From NCBI GenBank assembly GCA_964521405.1, contig CAZFRR010000277.1, positions 1 to 64,000 on the forward strand: 64,000 bases of DNA, given 5' to 3'. The notes under the pieces were generated by a model. It did no database searches, was not told the DNA's origin, and worked only from the letters and a program-made list of their open reading frames with translations. Both the position numbers and the translations under genes were made by a program. This DNA comes from SG8-41 sp964521405. Its GTDB lineage: Bacteria > Pseudomonadota > Gammaproteobacteria > Burkholderiales > SG8-41. Shown here piece by piece: positions 49,007 to 57,323 of this stretch; position 1 is the stretch's first letter; the number at the start of each line of letters is the position of its first letter.

Positions 49007-50434
49007 ATGGCACAGACCGCTACCGCTGAAAAACACGACGGCCACCAGACCCAACAGGCCGACGCCCGCTACACGCGCAGAATCGCGCAATTCGTCTCAG
49101 GCCTCACCTACGAGAAGATCCCGGCCGAGGTGCGCACCCGCATCAAGCTGCTGATCCTGGACTCGCTCGGCTGCGGGATCTACGGCGCGATCAAGTCGCA
49201 CAGCCAGCTCGCGACGAAAGCCATCGTATCGGTCGACGACAGCAAGAATTGCGGCCTGTGGGGCACGAACCAGCGCGTCTCCGCCCCGCACGCGGCGCTG
49301 CTGAACGGAACCTACGTCCAGGGCTTCGAGCTCGACGACATCCACCGCAAGGGCGCGATGCACATCGGCTCGACCACGCTGCCCGCCATCGTCGCGCTGA
49401 CCGAAGCGCGCGGCGGCATCTCGGGCAAGCGCTTCATGACCGCGGCCGTCGCCGGCTACGAGATCGGGCCCCGCGTCGGCATGTGCATGGGGCCGAATCA
49501 CCTGGGACAGGGCTGGCACTCGGGCGCCACGGTAGGCGCCTTTGCGGGCGCCGCGTCCGCGGCCTCTCTCCTCGGGTTGAACGAGGAGAGCACGGTCGAC
49601 GCGCTCGGCATCGCCGGGACGCTTGCCGGCGGCATCATGGCCGTCCAGTACGGCGCGATGGTGAAGCGCATGAACCACGGCCGCTCCGCGCAGAACGGCT
49701 TGTACGCGGGCCTCCTCGCCAGCACCGGCTACACCGGGATCAAGAACGTGTTCGAGAGCGAGTACGGCGGTTTCTGCACCACGTTCTCGCGCCAGCGCGA
49801 ATGGATCAAGTGGGAGGAGCTCACCAAGGGGCTGGGCGAGAACTGGGAAACGATGATGGACTCGCTGAAGTTCTACTCCGCCGCCGCGAGCAATCATTCC
49901 ACGCTCGATGCGATCCGCCTGATGCGCGACCGCCGCCCGTTCACCGCCGACGAGGTCGAGCGCATCGTGGTCCACGGCTCGCAGGTCACCAAGGACCATG
50001 TGTTCTGGAAATACGAGCCGTCGGGCTCCACCAACATGCAGTTCTGCATGCCCTACGTCGTCGCCACGCTGCTGCTCGAGAATGATTTCTTCGTCGATCA
50101 GTGCGATGAATCCAAGATGGCCGATCCCGAACGCATCAAGCACTCGCGCAAGGTCGAGTTCATCGCCGAGCCGGAAATCACCAAGCTGGGCAATCGCTAT
50201 CACGTGCGGGTCGAATTGTTCCTGAAGGACGGCACCCGCATGGAGGAAACGGTGGAGGCGCAGCGCGGCAGCGAGTCGCGTTTTGCTTCCCAGGCCGACA
50301 TCGTCGGCAAGTTCGAGAAGCTCGCGAAGCACGTCTTCCCGGCGAAGCAGGTCGAGCAGATACGCGACGCGGTGCTCGGGCTCGACCAGTTGGACGACGC
50401 GGCCAGGCTGGCAAAGCTGCTGCTCAAGGCCTAG
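49007..50434 (+). CDS. MmgE/PrpD family protein (5)
   Basis: 475 residues. VRTRIKLLILDSLGCGIYGAIKSHSQ, LLNGTYVQGFELDDIHRKGAMHIGSTTLPAIVAL (Asp-Asp-x-His catalytic block), AVAGYEIGPRVGMCMGPNHLGQGWHSGATVGAFAGAASAASLLGL and VKRMNHGRSAQNGLYAGLLAS place it in the FELDD/HxGRxAQ subgroup with proteins 6 and 7. AGGAGA lies eight bases before the ATG. Downstream of TcuA copy 2 in a likely operon. TAG stop falls in the second TAGGAGTTTGTCGGA palindrome. Confidence 0.88.
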   Translation: MAQTATAEKHDGHQTQQADARYTRRIAQFVSGLTYEKIPAEVRTRIKLLILDSLGCGIYGAIKSHSQLATKAIVSVDDSKNCGLWGTNQRVSAPHAALLNGTYVQGFELDDIHRKGAMHIGSTTLPAIVALTEARGGISGKRFMTAAVAGYEIGPRVGMCMGPNHLGQGWHSGATVGAFAGAASAASLLGLNEESTVDALGIAGTLAGGIMAVQYGAMVKRMNHGRSAQNGLYAGLLASTGYTGIKNVFESEYGGFCTTFSRQREWIKWEELTKGLGENWETMMDSLKFYSAAASNHSTLDAIRLMRDRRPFTADEVERIVVHGSQVTKDHVFWKYEPSGSTNMQFCMPYVVATLLLENDFFVDQCDESKMADPERIKHSRKVEFIAEPEITKLGNRYHVRVELFLKDGTRMEETVEAQRGSESRFASQADIVGKFEKLAKHVFPAKQVEQIRDAVLGLDQLDDAARLAKLLLKA

Positions 50435-50466
50435 GAGTTTGTCGGACTTCCGTCCGACAAACTCCT
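50432..50466. repeat. AGGAGTTTGTCGGA palindrome, copy 2
   Basis: 15-base perfect arms (AGGAGTTTGTCGGAC) with a TTCC loop. The stop codon TAG of MmgE/PrpD protein 5 leads into it exactly as at 46402-46436. It separates this gene from the convergent protein 6. Confidence 0.85.
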
Positions 50467-50470
50467 GAAG

Positions 50471-51877
50471 CTAGGCGTGAATACCCGAGCGCAGCGCCTC
50501 GGATAACGGCCGCACCGAGGGCAAGGTGTCGAGCCGTTCGACCACCGACAGCACTTTGGCGATGGATTCCTTGCTGTTCGTGACCTCGGCCAGGATGCGG
50601 AACTTGTCTTTCACTTCCTCCTCGCTGCACGGGTCGGCCGGCGTGCCGTGCGCGTCCAGGAGCCGGGTGTCGAACTTGCGGCCGTCCTTCAGGTGCACTT
50701 CCGCGCGGGTGCCGTAACGGGGATAGATCGCTTCCATCTCGGAGTCGGCGAAGAGCTCGACGCGGCGGGCGAGATCGCAGACCACCGCATCGTTCAGCGC
50801 GTCCCCGGTGTAGTGGCGGGGATCCCGGGGATCGCGCGTCAGCGCAACTGCGGCGGTGAACGGAATGCTGTACTGCGCCGCCATCGTCTCCTTCGGAGCC
50901 ACTTCGCCGTTCAACGCGATGGCGCGCTTGTTGGTGCCGACGCGCACGCTCTTGATCGCGCCCGGCTCGAACCGGTTGTCGACGGCCAGCGCGCGCAGCG
51001 CCTGCGCGGTGGTGTGTATGACGCCGCAGCAGGGATAGACCTTGGTCCAGACGCAACCCACTGCGAAGTTCTCACCCAGCGCCCGGTCGAGCTCTTCGGG
51101 CTTCGCCTTGTCGCCGCCGAACACTTCCAGCAGCCCGAACTTGCCGTCGAGCGCGGCGAGCGGCGCCGTGAAGCCGTTGCGCGCGAGCGCGCAGGCGAGG
51201 ACGCCGGACTCGGCCCCGCGCCCCGCGTGCATGCGCTTCACCATGCCGCCGCTGCCCTGCGTGAAGCTCTTGATGCCGCTCGCACTCGAGCAGGCGATAC
51301 CGATTGCGCGCATGACCTGGTCAAACGTCAGTCCCTGCACCACGCCGCTCGCGACCGCGGCGCCGATCGGCCCGGCGACCCCGGTGATGTGGAAGCCCCA
51401 CCCCGCTTCGCCGATGGCGCGGCCCACCCGGGTCATGGCTTCGTAGCCGGCGATGAGGCCCAGCAGCAGCCTTGCGCCGGAAACGTTGTGCTGCTCCGCC
51501 GTGGCCAGTGCGGCGGGGATCACCACCGCGCCCGGATGCACGTGCGCGCCCGGAGAAATGTCGTCCAACTCGATGCCGTGAGTTGCCGTGCCGTTGACCA
51601 GCGCTGCCCGCGCTGGCGCGACCGGCTCACGGTTACCGTAGATCGTCGCCTGTCCCCGCGACTGCTCCTCGTACACCACCTGCGCGGAAATTTTTCCCCA
51701 CGGCATCACGGCGCCGTAGAGACCGCTGCCCAGGCCGTCGAGGAGGCGAGTGCGGGTCTCCCGTATCAGGTCGGCCGGCAGGTTCTCGAGCTTGAGTGAA
51801 AGCAGGAACTCGACCATGCGGGCGGAGCGGGCCCCTGACGCGCGGGAAGGTGCGGCAATCGTTGACAGATCGTTCAT
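50471..51877 (-). CDS. MmgE/PrpD family protein (6)
   Basis: 468 residues. LIRETRTRLLDGLGSGLYGAVMPWGKISAQVV, LVNGTATHGIELDDISPGAHVHPGAVVIPAALA, YEAMTRVGRAIGEAGWGFHITGVAGPIGAAVASGV and MVKRMHAGRGAESGVLACALARNG match the FELDD subgroup. AGGAGG before ATG 51877 is a strong ribosome site and sets the start against a longer open frame. It is divergent from Bug receptor 14 across about 210 bases. The gene pair repeats the receptor/enzyme module. Confidence 0.9.
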   Translation of the reverse strand: MNDLSTIAAPSRASGARSARMVEFLLSLKLENLPADLIRETRTRLLDGLGSGLYGAVMPWGKISAQVVYEEQSRGQATIYGNREPVAPARAALVNGTATHGIELDDISPGAHVHPGAVVIPAALATAEQHNVSGARLLLGLIAGYEAMTRVGRAIGEAGWGFHITGVAGPIGAAVASGVVQGLTFDQVMRAIGIACSSASGIKSFTQGSGGMVKRMHAGRGAESGVLACALARNGFTAPLAALDGKFGLLEVFGGDKAKPEELDRALGENFAVGCVWTKVYPCCGVIHTTAQALRALAVDNRFEPGAIKSVRVGTNKRAIALNGEVAPKETMAAQYSIPFTAAVALTRDPRDPRHYTGDALNDAVVCDLARRVELFADSEMEAIYPRYGTRAEVHLKDGRKFDTRLLDAHGTPADPCSEEEVKDKFRILAEVTNSKESIAKVLSVVERLDTLPSVRPLSEALRSGIHA

Positions 51878-51950
51878 GTGGCCTCCTCTTGCACTGCGCG
51901 TTGGCGGGCGTTCGGTCGAGGCATGATAGCACCGCGGATTTGCCGTCACT

Positions 51951-51962
51951 CCAGGTTCCATT
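51951..51962. promoter_or_regulatory. CCAGGTTCCATT motif in MmgE/Bug divergent region
   Basis: The reverse complement reads AATGGAACCTGG and continues AGTGACGG, like 9471-9490. GAAACCC words follow at 51967-51973, as near 56415 and 60093. Candidate operator. Confidence 0.35.
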
Positions 51963-52085
51963 CAGCGAAACCCGGCCTGTTGCCCGAAACCCCGCATTGA
52001 CAACGAAGTTCGCCGCAGAGTAAAAAGTCCGGGCGGCGCGATGGCATGAATCCTCACGAGATCTTCCGCCGCCACCCGCTAACCC

Positions 52086-53087
52086 ATGCTCATCCGCGAC
52101 CACAGGAAGCGTTCGATACTTGCCCGAGTGGTTGACGGCGCCTGCTGCGCCCTCGCGCTCCTCGCCGCGGCCGATGCGGCAGCCCAGGCCTACCCCTCGA
52201 AACCGATACGCATCGTCGTCGCCTTCGCCCCCGGCGGCGGCACCGACATACTGTCCCGGGTCATCGGCCAGAAGCTGCAGGAGACCTGGGGGCAATCCGT
52301 GTTCGTGGAAAACCGCCCCGGCGCCAGCGGCCGGATCGGCACCGAGCTCGTGGCGCGATCCGCCCCGGACGGCCACACGCTGATCGGCACCTCGCCCGGG
52401 CCCTTCGTCATTTCACCTTCGCTTACCGCCAAACCGACTTACAGCGTGGCGAAGGACTTCGCCCCGATCACGATCGTGGCGAGCTACCCCCAGCTCCTGG
52501 TGTCGCATCCCTCGGTGCCGGTGAAAAGCGTCAAGGATGTGATCGCGCTGGGCAGGGCCCGCCCGGGCAAGCTCATCTTCGCCGCGGGCGGCTACGCGAC
52601 GCCATCGCACCTCGCGGCGGAGCTCTTCAAGCTGATGACGAAGATCGAGGCGCTGACGGTGGGCTACAACGGCACTGGCGCGGCCCACATCGGCATCATC
52701 ACCGGCGACTGCGACCTGACGATCGCCAACCTGCCCTCCCAGATACCGCATGTGCGTTCGGGAAGACTGCGGCCGCTGGGCATCACCGCGGAGCGCCGCT
52801 CGAGCCTGATGCCGGAAATTCCAACGATTGCGGAGTCGGGCGTGCCGGGTTTCGAGTCAAGCTCCTGGTTCGCGTTCCTGGCGCCGGCGGGGACGCCGCC
52901 CGAGATCGTGGACAAGCTCAACAAGGAGATCGTGCGCATCGTGCACAGCGCCGACATGAAAGGATGGCTCGCGCGGGAAGGCGCCGACCCGGTGGGCAAT
53001 ACGCCCGCCGAATTCGTGAAGCACATGGCCTCCGAAACCGAGAAGTGGGCCAGGGTCATAAAAGCGGCCAAAATCCAGTCTCAGTAG
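52086..53087 (+). CDS. Bug-family substrate-binding protein (14)
   Basis: 333 residues. The leader has a long basic n-region (MLIRDHRKRSILARVVDG) before CCALALLAAADAAAQ, then AYPSKPIRIVVAFAPGGGTDILSR, ENRPGASGRIGTELV and PDGHTLIG. The ligand region VGYNGTGAAHIG replaces the common VPYKGxGP, removing the Lys. No clear Shine-Dalgarno. It is divergent from MmgE/PrpD protein 6 and followed by a 130-bp element and an SDR gene. Confidence 0.88.
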   Translation: MLIRDHRKRSILARVVDGACCALALLAAADAAAQAYPSKPIRIVVAFAPGGGTDILSRVIGQKLQETWGQSVFVENRPGASGRIGTELVARSAPDGHTLIGTSPGPFVISPSLTAKPTYSVAKDFAPITIVASYPQLLVSHPSVPVKSVKDVIALGRARPGKLIFAAGGYATPSHLAAELFKLMTKIEALTVGYNGTGAAHIGIITGDCDLTIANLPSQIPHVRSGRLRPLGITAERRSSLMPEIPTIAESGVPGFESSSWFAFLAPAGTPPEIVDKLNKEIVRIVHSADMKGWLAREGADPVGNTPAEFVKHMASETEKWARVIKAAKIQSQ

Positions 53088-53106
53088 ACAGAAAAGAAGC
53101 TTTTTT

Positions 53107-53236
53107 GCCACAGAGAACACAGAGTTCACAGAGGAAAATAAGGAATGAATGTCACTTTCAAGCCCTATCAACTGGTGAGCGTGTCATGCTGACTCAATCC
53201 CTTGAATCTCTCTTTGTTCTCTGTGATCTCTGTGGC
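53107..53236. repeat. 130-bp CACAGAG inverted-arm element, copy 4
   Basis: Same arms; it starts 20 bases after the Bug receptor 14 stop and ends 33 bases before the SDR start. One T replaces C in the right arm (CTCTCTTTGTTC). Confidence 0.85.
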
Positions 53237-53268
53237 TGAATTGCCGTTTTTGGGGTAAGGGATTCCCG

Positions 53269-54021
53269 GTGGACCTGCAACTCAAGGGAAAGACCGCGCT
53301 GGTGACCGGCGCCAGCGTGGGCATCGGACGAGCCATCGCCAAGGGTCTCGCCGCTGAAGGGGTCAAGGTCTGCATCACGGCGCGGCGCGGCCAGCTGCTG
53401 GAGAAACTTGCGGATGAGATCGTCGCCGCCGGCGGCCCCCGCCCGCCCATCGCGATCGTGGACATCATGGAGCCGGATGCCCCGCAACGCCTGGCGCAGG
53501 CTGCTCTCGCCGGCCTCGGCCAGGTGGACATCCTGGTCAACTGCGCGGGCGGCAGCCGCCCGCTCCCGATCGACGCGCCCGACGAGAAGTGGGAGGAAGC
53601 GATGACGCTCAACTTCACCCGCGTGCGCCAGCTCACCCATGCGCTGCTGCCGGGCATGATCCAGCTCGGATGGGGCCGCGTCATCAACATCACCGGCAAG
53701 CAGGAGCAGGTGCGCCTGAACGCCGCGTATTCCGCTAAAGCCGGCGTGCATGCCTGGGCCAAGGGGCTGTCGAAGGAAGTGGGAAAGCACGGCATCACGG
53801 TCAACAGCATTCCGCCGGGACGCATCATCAGCGAGCAGATATTGCGCAACAACCCGGAGCCGGTACGCCGGGAGTTCGCCGCGAACCACATACCGGCGGG
53901 CCGTTTCGGCCAGCCGGAGGAACTCGCTTGCCTCGCGGTGTTTCTCGCCTCTCCCGTCGCGGGCTACATCAGCGGCGCCGTCATCCCGGTCGACGGCGGC
54001 CTGCGCCGCTATACTTTCTGA
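53269..54021 (+). CDS. SDR-family oxidoreductase with shortened active-site motif
   Basis: 250 residues from GTG 53269 (AGGGA seven bases upstream). TGASVGIGRAIAKGL, NCAGGSRP and PPGRIISEQ fit the family, and the C-terminus GYISGAVIPVDGGLRRY is typical. The catalytic segment reads INITGKQEQVRLNAAYSAKAGV: Tyr154 and Lys157 are three apart instead of four and Ser is replaced by Thr142. This shape occurs in a FabG-like branch with uncertain chemistry. MmgE/PrpD protein 7 begins 31 bases after its stop, forming an operon. Confidence 0.83.
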   Translation: MDLQLKGKTALVTGASVGIGRAIAKGLAAEGVKVCITARRGQLLEKLADEIVAAGGPRPPIAIVDIMEPDAPQRLAQAALAGLGQVDILVNCAGGSRPLPIDAPDEKWEEAMTLNFTRVRQLTHALLPGMIQLGWGRVINITGKQEQVRLNAAYSAKAGVHAWAKGLSKEVGKHGITVNSIPPGRIISEQILRNNPEPVRREFAANHIPAGRFGQPEELACLAVFLASPVAGYISGAVIPVDGGLRRYTF

Positions 54022-54052
54022 AGTTCCCGCTGCCCCTCCCGGAGATTTTTCG

Positions 54053-55498
54053 ATGCAACCGATCCCCGCTACATCCACAACTGAAATTCCCGTCACCGCC
54101 CGGCTGTCCCAGTGGATTTCCTCGCTGAAGCGCTCAGACATCCCGGCGCCGGCCTGGGCTCATGCCAAACTGTGCCTGCTCGATGCGCTCGGCTGCGCCC
54201 TCTTCGGCTCTCAGCAACAGTGGGGGCGCATCGCGGCCGAGACCGCGATGGATCTCTCCCCCAATGGCCGCGCCTCGCTGCTCGGGCACGGCGCGCGCTG
54301 CGGCGTGGATGCCGCGGCGATGGCGAACGGCACCGCGACGCATGGCTTCGAACTCGATGACCTGCACCTGCGCGCGACCATCCATCCGGGAGCGGTCACG
54401 ATACCCGCGGCTTTGGCGCTGGCGGAGGCCTACAACAAGACGCCCAGCGCCTTTCTGACCGCCATCGTTGCGGGCTACGAAGTGGGATTGCGCATCGGCA
54501 TGGCCGTCGGGCTCGGCCACGGCCTGCGCGGCCATCACGGGACGGGAACGATCGGCACGCTTGCGGCGGCGGCAACCGGGGCCAATCTCCTGGGGCTCAA
54601 CGCCGAGAAGACGAGCGACGCACTGGGCATTGCCGCGACGCAGGCCGCCGGGCTGCATGGCGCGCGCACCGGCGCCATGAGCAAACGCTTTCACGCCGGG
54701 CGCGCAGCGCAGAGCGGCCTGCTGGCGGCGGCGCTCGCTCACCGCGGCTTTACCGGCAGCCGCACAGCCCTCGAGCAGCCGTTCGGGGGCTTCTTCAGCA
54801 CCCTCTGCGATGCCGTGGACCTGCCGGCCGCGTGCGCCGAACTGGGCAGCCGCTGGGAAATCCTGGAAGTCGGGTTCAAAGCCTACGCCTCCTGCGGCAG
54901 CACCCACACCACGGTCGACGCCATCGATCACCTGATGCAGCGCGGGCTCACCGCGGAAAACCTGAAGGAACTGCGCGTCTTCATGTCGCGCAAGGCCGTC
55001 AGCAACGTCGGCTGGAAATACGTGCCGGCGGGCGTGGTCGCGGCGCAGATGAACGCGTATTACACCTCGGCGGTGAAATTGCTGGAGGGCGACGTCTTCA
55101 TCGAGCAGTTTGCCGAGGAGCGGCTCGCGGACGCCCGCGTGATGGCGTTGATCGACCGCATCCGCATCGCCCACGACCCGGTCTTCGACACCGGCGGCGC
55201 GGGGACGCGTCACGCGGTGCGCGTGGAAGCCGAACTGAAAGACGGCAAGATCTGGACCGAAAACGTCGAGCAGCGGCGCGGCAGCTCGCGTTTCCCGCTC
55301 AACCGCGCGGACATCGAGCGGAAGTTCAGGGGGCTGGCGAAGGTCGTCCTGCCGCCCGCGTCGGTGGAAAGCGTCATCGAATGGGTGGACCGGCTCGAGG
55401 AGCAGGACAGCATGGAACCGCTCGCTGCTCTCCTGCGCGGGGACCCGCCGCGAGGCGTTACAGCGACACCCGGTAGCGTCGCGCGACAGCCCGCGTAA
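54053..55498 (+). CDS. MmgE/PrpD family protein (7)
   Basis: 481 residues, the longest of the eight. AHAKLCLLDALGCALFGSQQQWG, MANGTATHGFELDDLHLRATIHPGAVTIPAALALA, VAGYEVGLRIGMAVGLGHGLRGHHGTGTIG, MSKRFHAGRAAQSGLLAAALAHRG and FKAYASCGSTHTTVDAI are clear. GGAG nine bases before ATG 54053 chooses the start; the longer frame overlaps the SDR gene. The C-terminal 20 residues (GDPPRGVTATPGSVARQPA) lie beyond the usual end. Convergent with the MenB/BadI-like gene. Confidence 0.89.
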   Translation: MQPIPATSTTEIPVTARLSQWISSLKRSDIPAPAWAHAKLCLLDALGCALFGSQQQWGRIAAETAMDLSPNGRASLLGHGARCGVDAAAMANGTATHGFELDDLHLRATIHPGAVTIPAALALAEAYNKTPSAFLTAIVAGYEVGLRIGMAVGLGHGLRGHHGTGTIGTLAAAATGANLLGLNAEKTSDALGIAATQAAGLHGARTGAMSKRFHAGRAAQSGLLAAALAHRGFTGSRTALEQPFGGFFSTLCDAVDLPAACAELGSRWEILEVGFKAYASCGSTHTTVDAIDHLMQRGLTAENLKELRVFMSRKAVSNVGWKYVPAGVVAAQMNAYYTSAVKLLEGDVFIEQFAEERLADARVMALIDRIRIAHDPVFDTGGAGTRHAVRVEAELKDGKIWTENVEQRRGSSRFPLNRADIERKFRGLAKVVLPPASVESVIEWVDRLEEQDSMEPLAALLRGDPPRGVTATPGSVARQPA

Positions 55499-55514
55499 GC
55501 AGTAGCTCCGCCGA

Positions 55515-56312
55515 CTACAAACCTTTGCGGCGGTAGCGCCGGAAGTCGGGCTTGCGCTTTTCCAGAAACGCCCGCGTTCCTTCCAAGTTCTCCTCGTTGC
55601 CGTAGATCGAAGCGAGCAACGCGCTGGTGGGAAAATAGGAGGGATAGAAATCCTGGTCGGAGCCGGCATTCAACGCGAGCTTCGCGATGCGTATGCTCTG
55701 CGGGCTCTTGTTCAGTATCTCCTGGCACCATTCGTCGACCAGGGCGTCGAGCTCCTCGTCCTTGCACACGAAGTTGATGAGCCCCATGTCCGCGGCTTGC
55801 TGCGCCGTGTACTGGCGGCAGCCAAATACCATTTCCCGCGCCTTGCGTTCGCCGACGTAGCGCGCGAGGAGCTGGCAGGCGCCCCAGATCGGGATGCTGC
55901 CCACCCGCGGACCGGTCTGGCCGAAGATCGCACGTTCGCCGGCAAAGGACATGTCGCAGAAGAGATGGATCTCGTTGCCCCCGCCCACGCAGTAGCCGCG
56001 GATCTTCGCCAGTATCGGCTTGTCCATCATGCGCATGACGGAAGAAAGCGCGAAGAGCCGCCGCATGTGCGTGCGGCCCACGTCCGGCGTGCGGCTCGAC
56101 TGGTCGCTGACGTCGCCCCCGGAACAGAACGCCTTGTCGCCGGCGCCGGTCAGGACGACCACCCCGATCTCCGGGTCGTCCGCCGCCCGGTGCATGGCGT
56201 GCGTCAACTCCTCGTAGGTCAGCGGCCGCACCGCGTTGCGCTTCTCGGGGCGGTTGATGGTGATGGTCGCGACGCCGTTGCCGGCTGCGAAAAGAATGTC
56301 CTGGTATTGCAT
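55515..56312 (-). CDS. Enoyl-CoA hydratase/isomerase, MenB/BadI-like
   Basis: 265 residues. MQYQDILFAAGNGVATITINRPEKRNAVRP, VVVLTGAGDKAFCSGGD and AKIRGYCVGGGNEIHLFCDMSFAGERAIFGQTGPRVGSI resemble dihydroxynaphthoyl-CoA synthase and 2-ketocyclohexanecarboxyl-CoA hydrolase, which do Claisen or ring-opening chemistry. The Asp that follows the GS(F/V) motif in those enzymes is missing: the sequence reads GSIPIWGACQ at 138-147. AAGGGGG lies seven bases before the ATG. It is divergent from a second hydratase-like gene. Possibly hydrolyses a cyclic or branched acyl-CoA. Confidence 0.85.
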   Translation of the reverse strand: MQYQDILFAAGNGVATITINRPEKRNAVRPLTYEELTHAMHRAADDPEIGVVVLTGAGDKAFCSGGDVSDQSSRTPDVGRTHMRRLFALSSVMRMMDKPILAKIRGYCVGGGNEIHLFCDMSFAGERAIFGQTGPRVGSIPIWGACQLLARYVGERKAREMVFGCRQYTAQQAADMGLINFVCKDEELDALVDEWCQEILNKSPQSIRIAKLALNAGSDQDFYPSYFPTSALLASIYGNEENLEGTRAFLEKRKPDFRRYRRKGL

Positions 56313-56400
56313 GCGAGCCCCCTTGAGGAGTGACCGGAATGACCGCGATCACGGCGAGCGCCATTAACCCATTCGGCTTCCGGCGTGTCAAATTATGGCA

Positions 56401-56412
56401 CCGGTTCCAATT
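56401..56412. promoter_or_regulatory. CCGGTTCCAATT motif in divergent hydratase region
   Basis: The reverse complement contains AATTGGAACCGG and continues TGCCATAATTTG, similar in spacing to the TcuA motif (GGAACCGGnTCCGATnATTG). A GAAACCCG word follows on the + strand, as at 51967 and 60093. Confidence 0.35.
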
Positions 56413-56531
56413 AATGAAACCCGACCCCGGTTGCCGCAAATTGGATTAATCTGCTCGACGAGCGCCACCGCGCCCGCCCGCTGCGGCGGTGGGCACGAGC
56501 CGATGCGCCGACACAACCGGGAAGACACGCC

Positions 56532-57314
56532 ATGAGTTACGAAACGATCACCGTTGCCCACGACGGGCCTGCCTGCGTGATCACCCTGAACCGCCCGGAC
56601 AAGCGTAACGCCATCAGCGTGAAGATGATGGATGAGCTGATGGCGGCGTTGAAGGCAGCAGAGTCCGCATCCTCCGTGCGGGGAGTCGTCATCACCGGCG
56701 GGCCCGCGTTCTTTGCCGCCGGCGCCGATCTCAACGAGGCGCTGCAGGTCAAGACCGCGGCCCAGGGCAAGGAATATTTCAATCGCTGGCATCGGCTCAA
56801 CGCGACAATAGAAGAGCTCGCCCAGCCCGTCATCGCGGCCATCGAAGGCTTTTGCATCACCGGCGGTCTGGAGCTGGCGCTGGCGTGCGATCTGAGGGTC
56901 GCCGCCGAAGGCTCCACCTTTGCGATCACCAGCGCGCGGATTGGCACGGTCGCCGGCGCGGGCGGTACCCAACGGCTGCCGCGCATCGTCGGCATGGCCC
57001 ATGCGCTCGACATCCTGTTTGCGGCGGACCCGGTCGACGCCGCCCACGCCTACCGCATCGGTCTCATCAACCGCCTGACGCCGAAAGGCGGCGCGCTGGC
57101 GGCGGCCAAGGCCCTCATCGAAGTCTATGCGCAACGCGCGCCCCTGAGCCTTGCGTTCGTCAAACGCGCGGTGCGTCAAGGCATGCAGAGGGATCTCGCC
57201 TCCGCCATCGAACTCGAGACCTCCATCGTGACGACGATCTACGGCACCGAGGACAAGCAGGAAGGCATTTCCGCTTTTCTGGAAAAGCGCACTCCCCGAT
57301 TCAAGGGCAAATAG
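56532..57314 (+). CDS. Enoyl-CoA hydratase/isomerase family protein with one catalytic Glu replaced
   Basis: 260 residues of the crotonase fold: CVITLNRPDKRNAISVKMMDEL, TGGPAFFAAGADLNEA (oxyanion loop), AIEGFCITGGLELALACDLRVAAEG with Glu114 and TSARIGTVAGAGGTQRLPRIVG. In classical hydratases the second Glu sits in PEIxxGxxPGAGG; here it is SARIG, so Ala135/Arg136 replace it. The fold often keeps CoA binding with altered chemistry. GGAAG lies seven bases before the ATG. Bug receptor 15 begins nine bases after its stop, indicating co-transcription of receptor and acyl-CoA enzyme. Confidence 0.86.
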   Translation: MSYETITVAHDGPACVITLNRPDKRNAISVKMMDELMAALKAAESASSVRGVVITGGPAFFAAGADLNEALQVKTAAQGKEYFNRWHRLNATIEELAQPVIAAIEGFCITGGLELALACDLRVAAEGSTFAITSARIGTVAGAGGTQRLPRIVGMAHALDILFAADPVDAAHAYRIGLINRLTPKGGALAAAKALIEVYAQRAPLSLAFVKRAVRQGMQRDLASAIELETSIVTTIYGTEDKQEGISAFLEKRTPRFKGK

Positions 57315-57323
57315 GAGGAAGCC

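Noticed and set aside
37666..50434. A complete tcuRABC tricarballylate operon
   Set aside because: Only TcuA-like genes are present; no TcuB, TcuC or LysR-type TcuR was seen, so the classical operon cannot be claimed.
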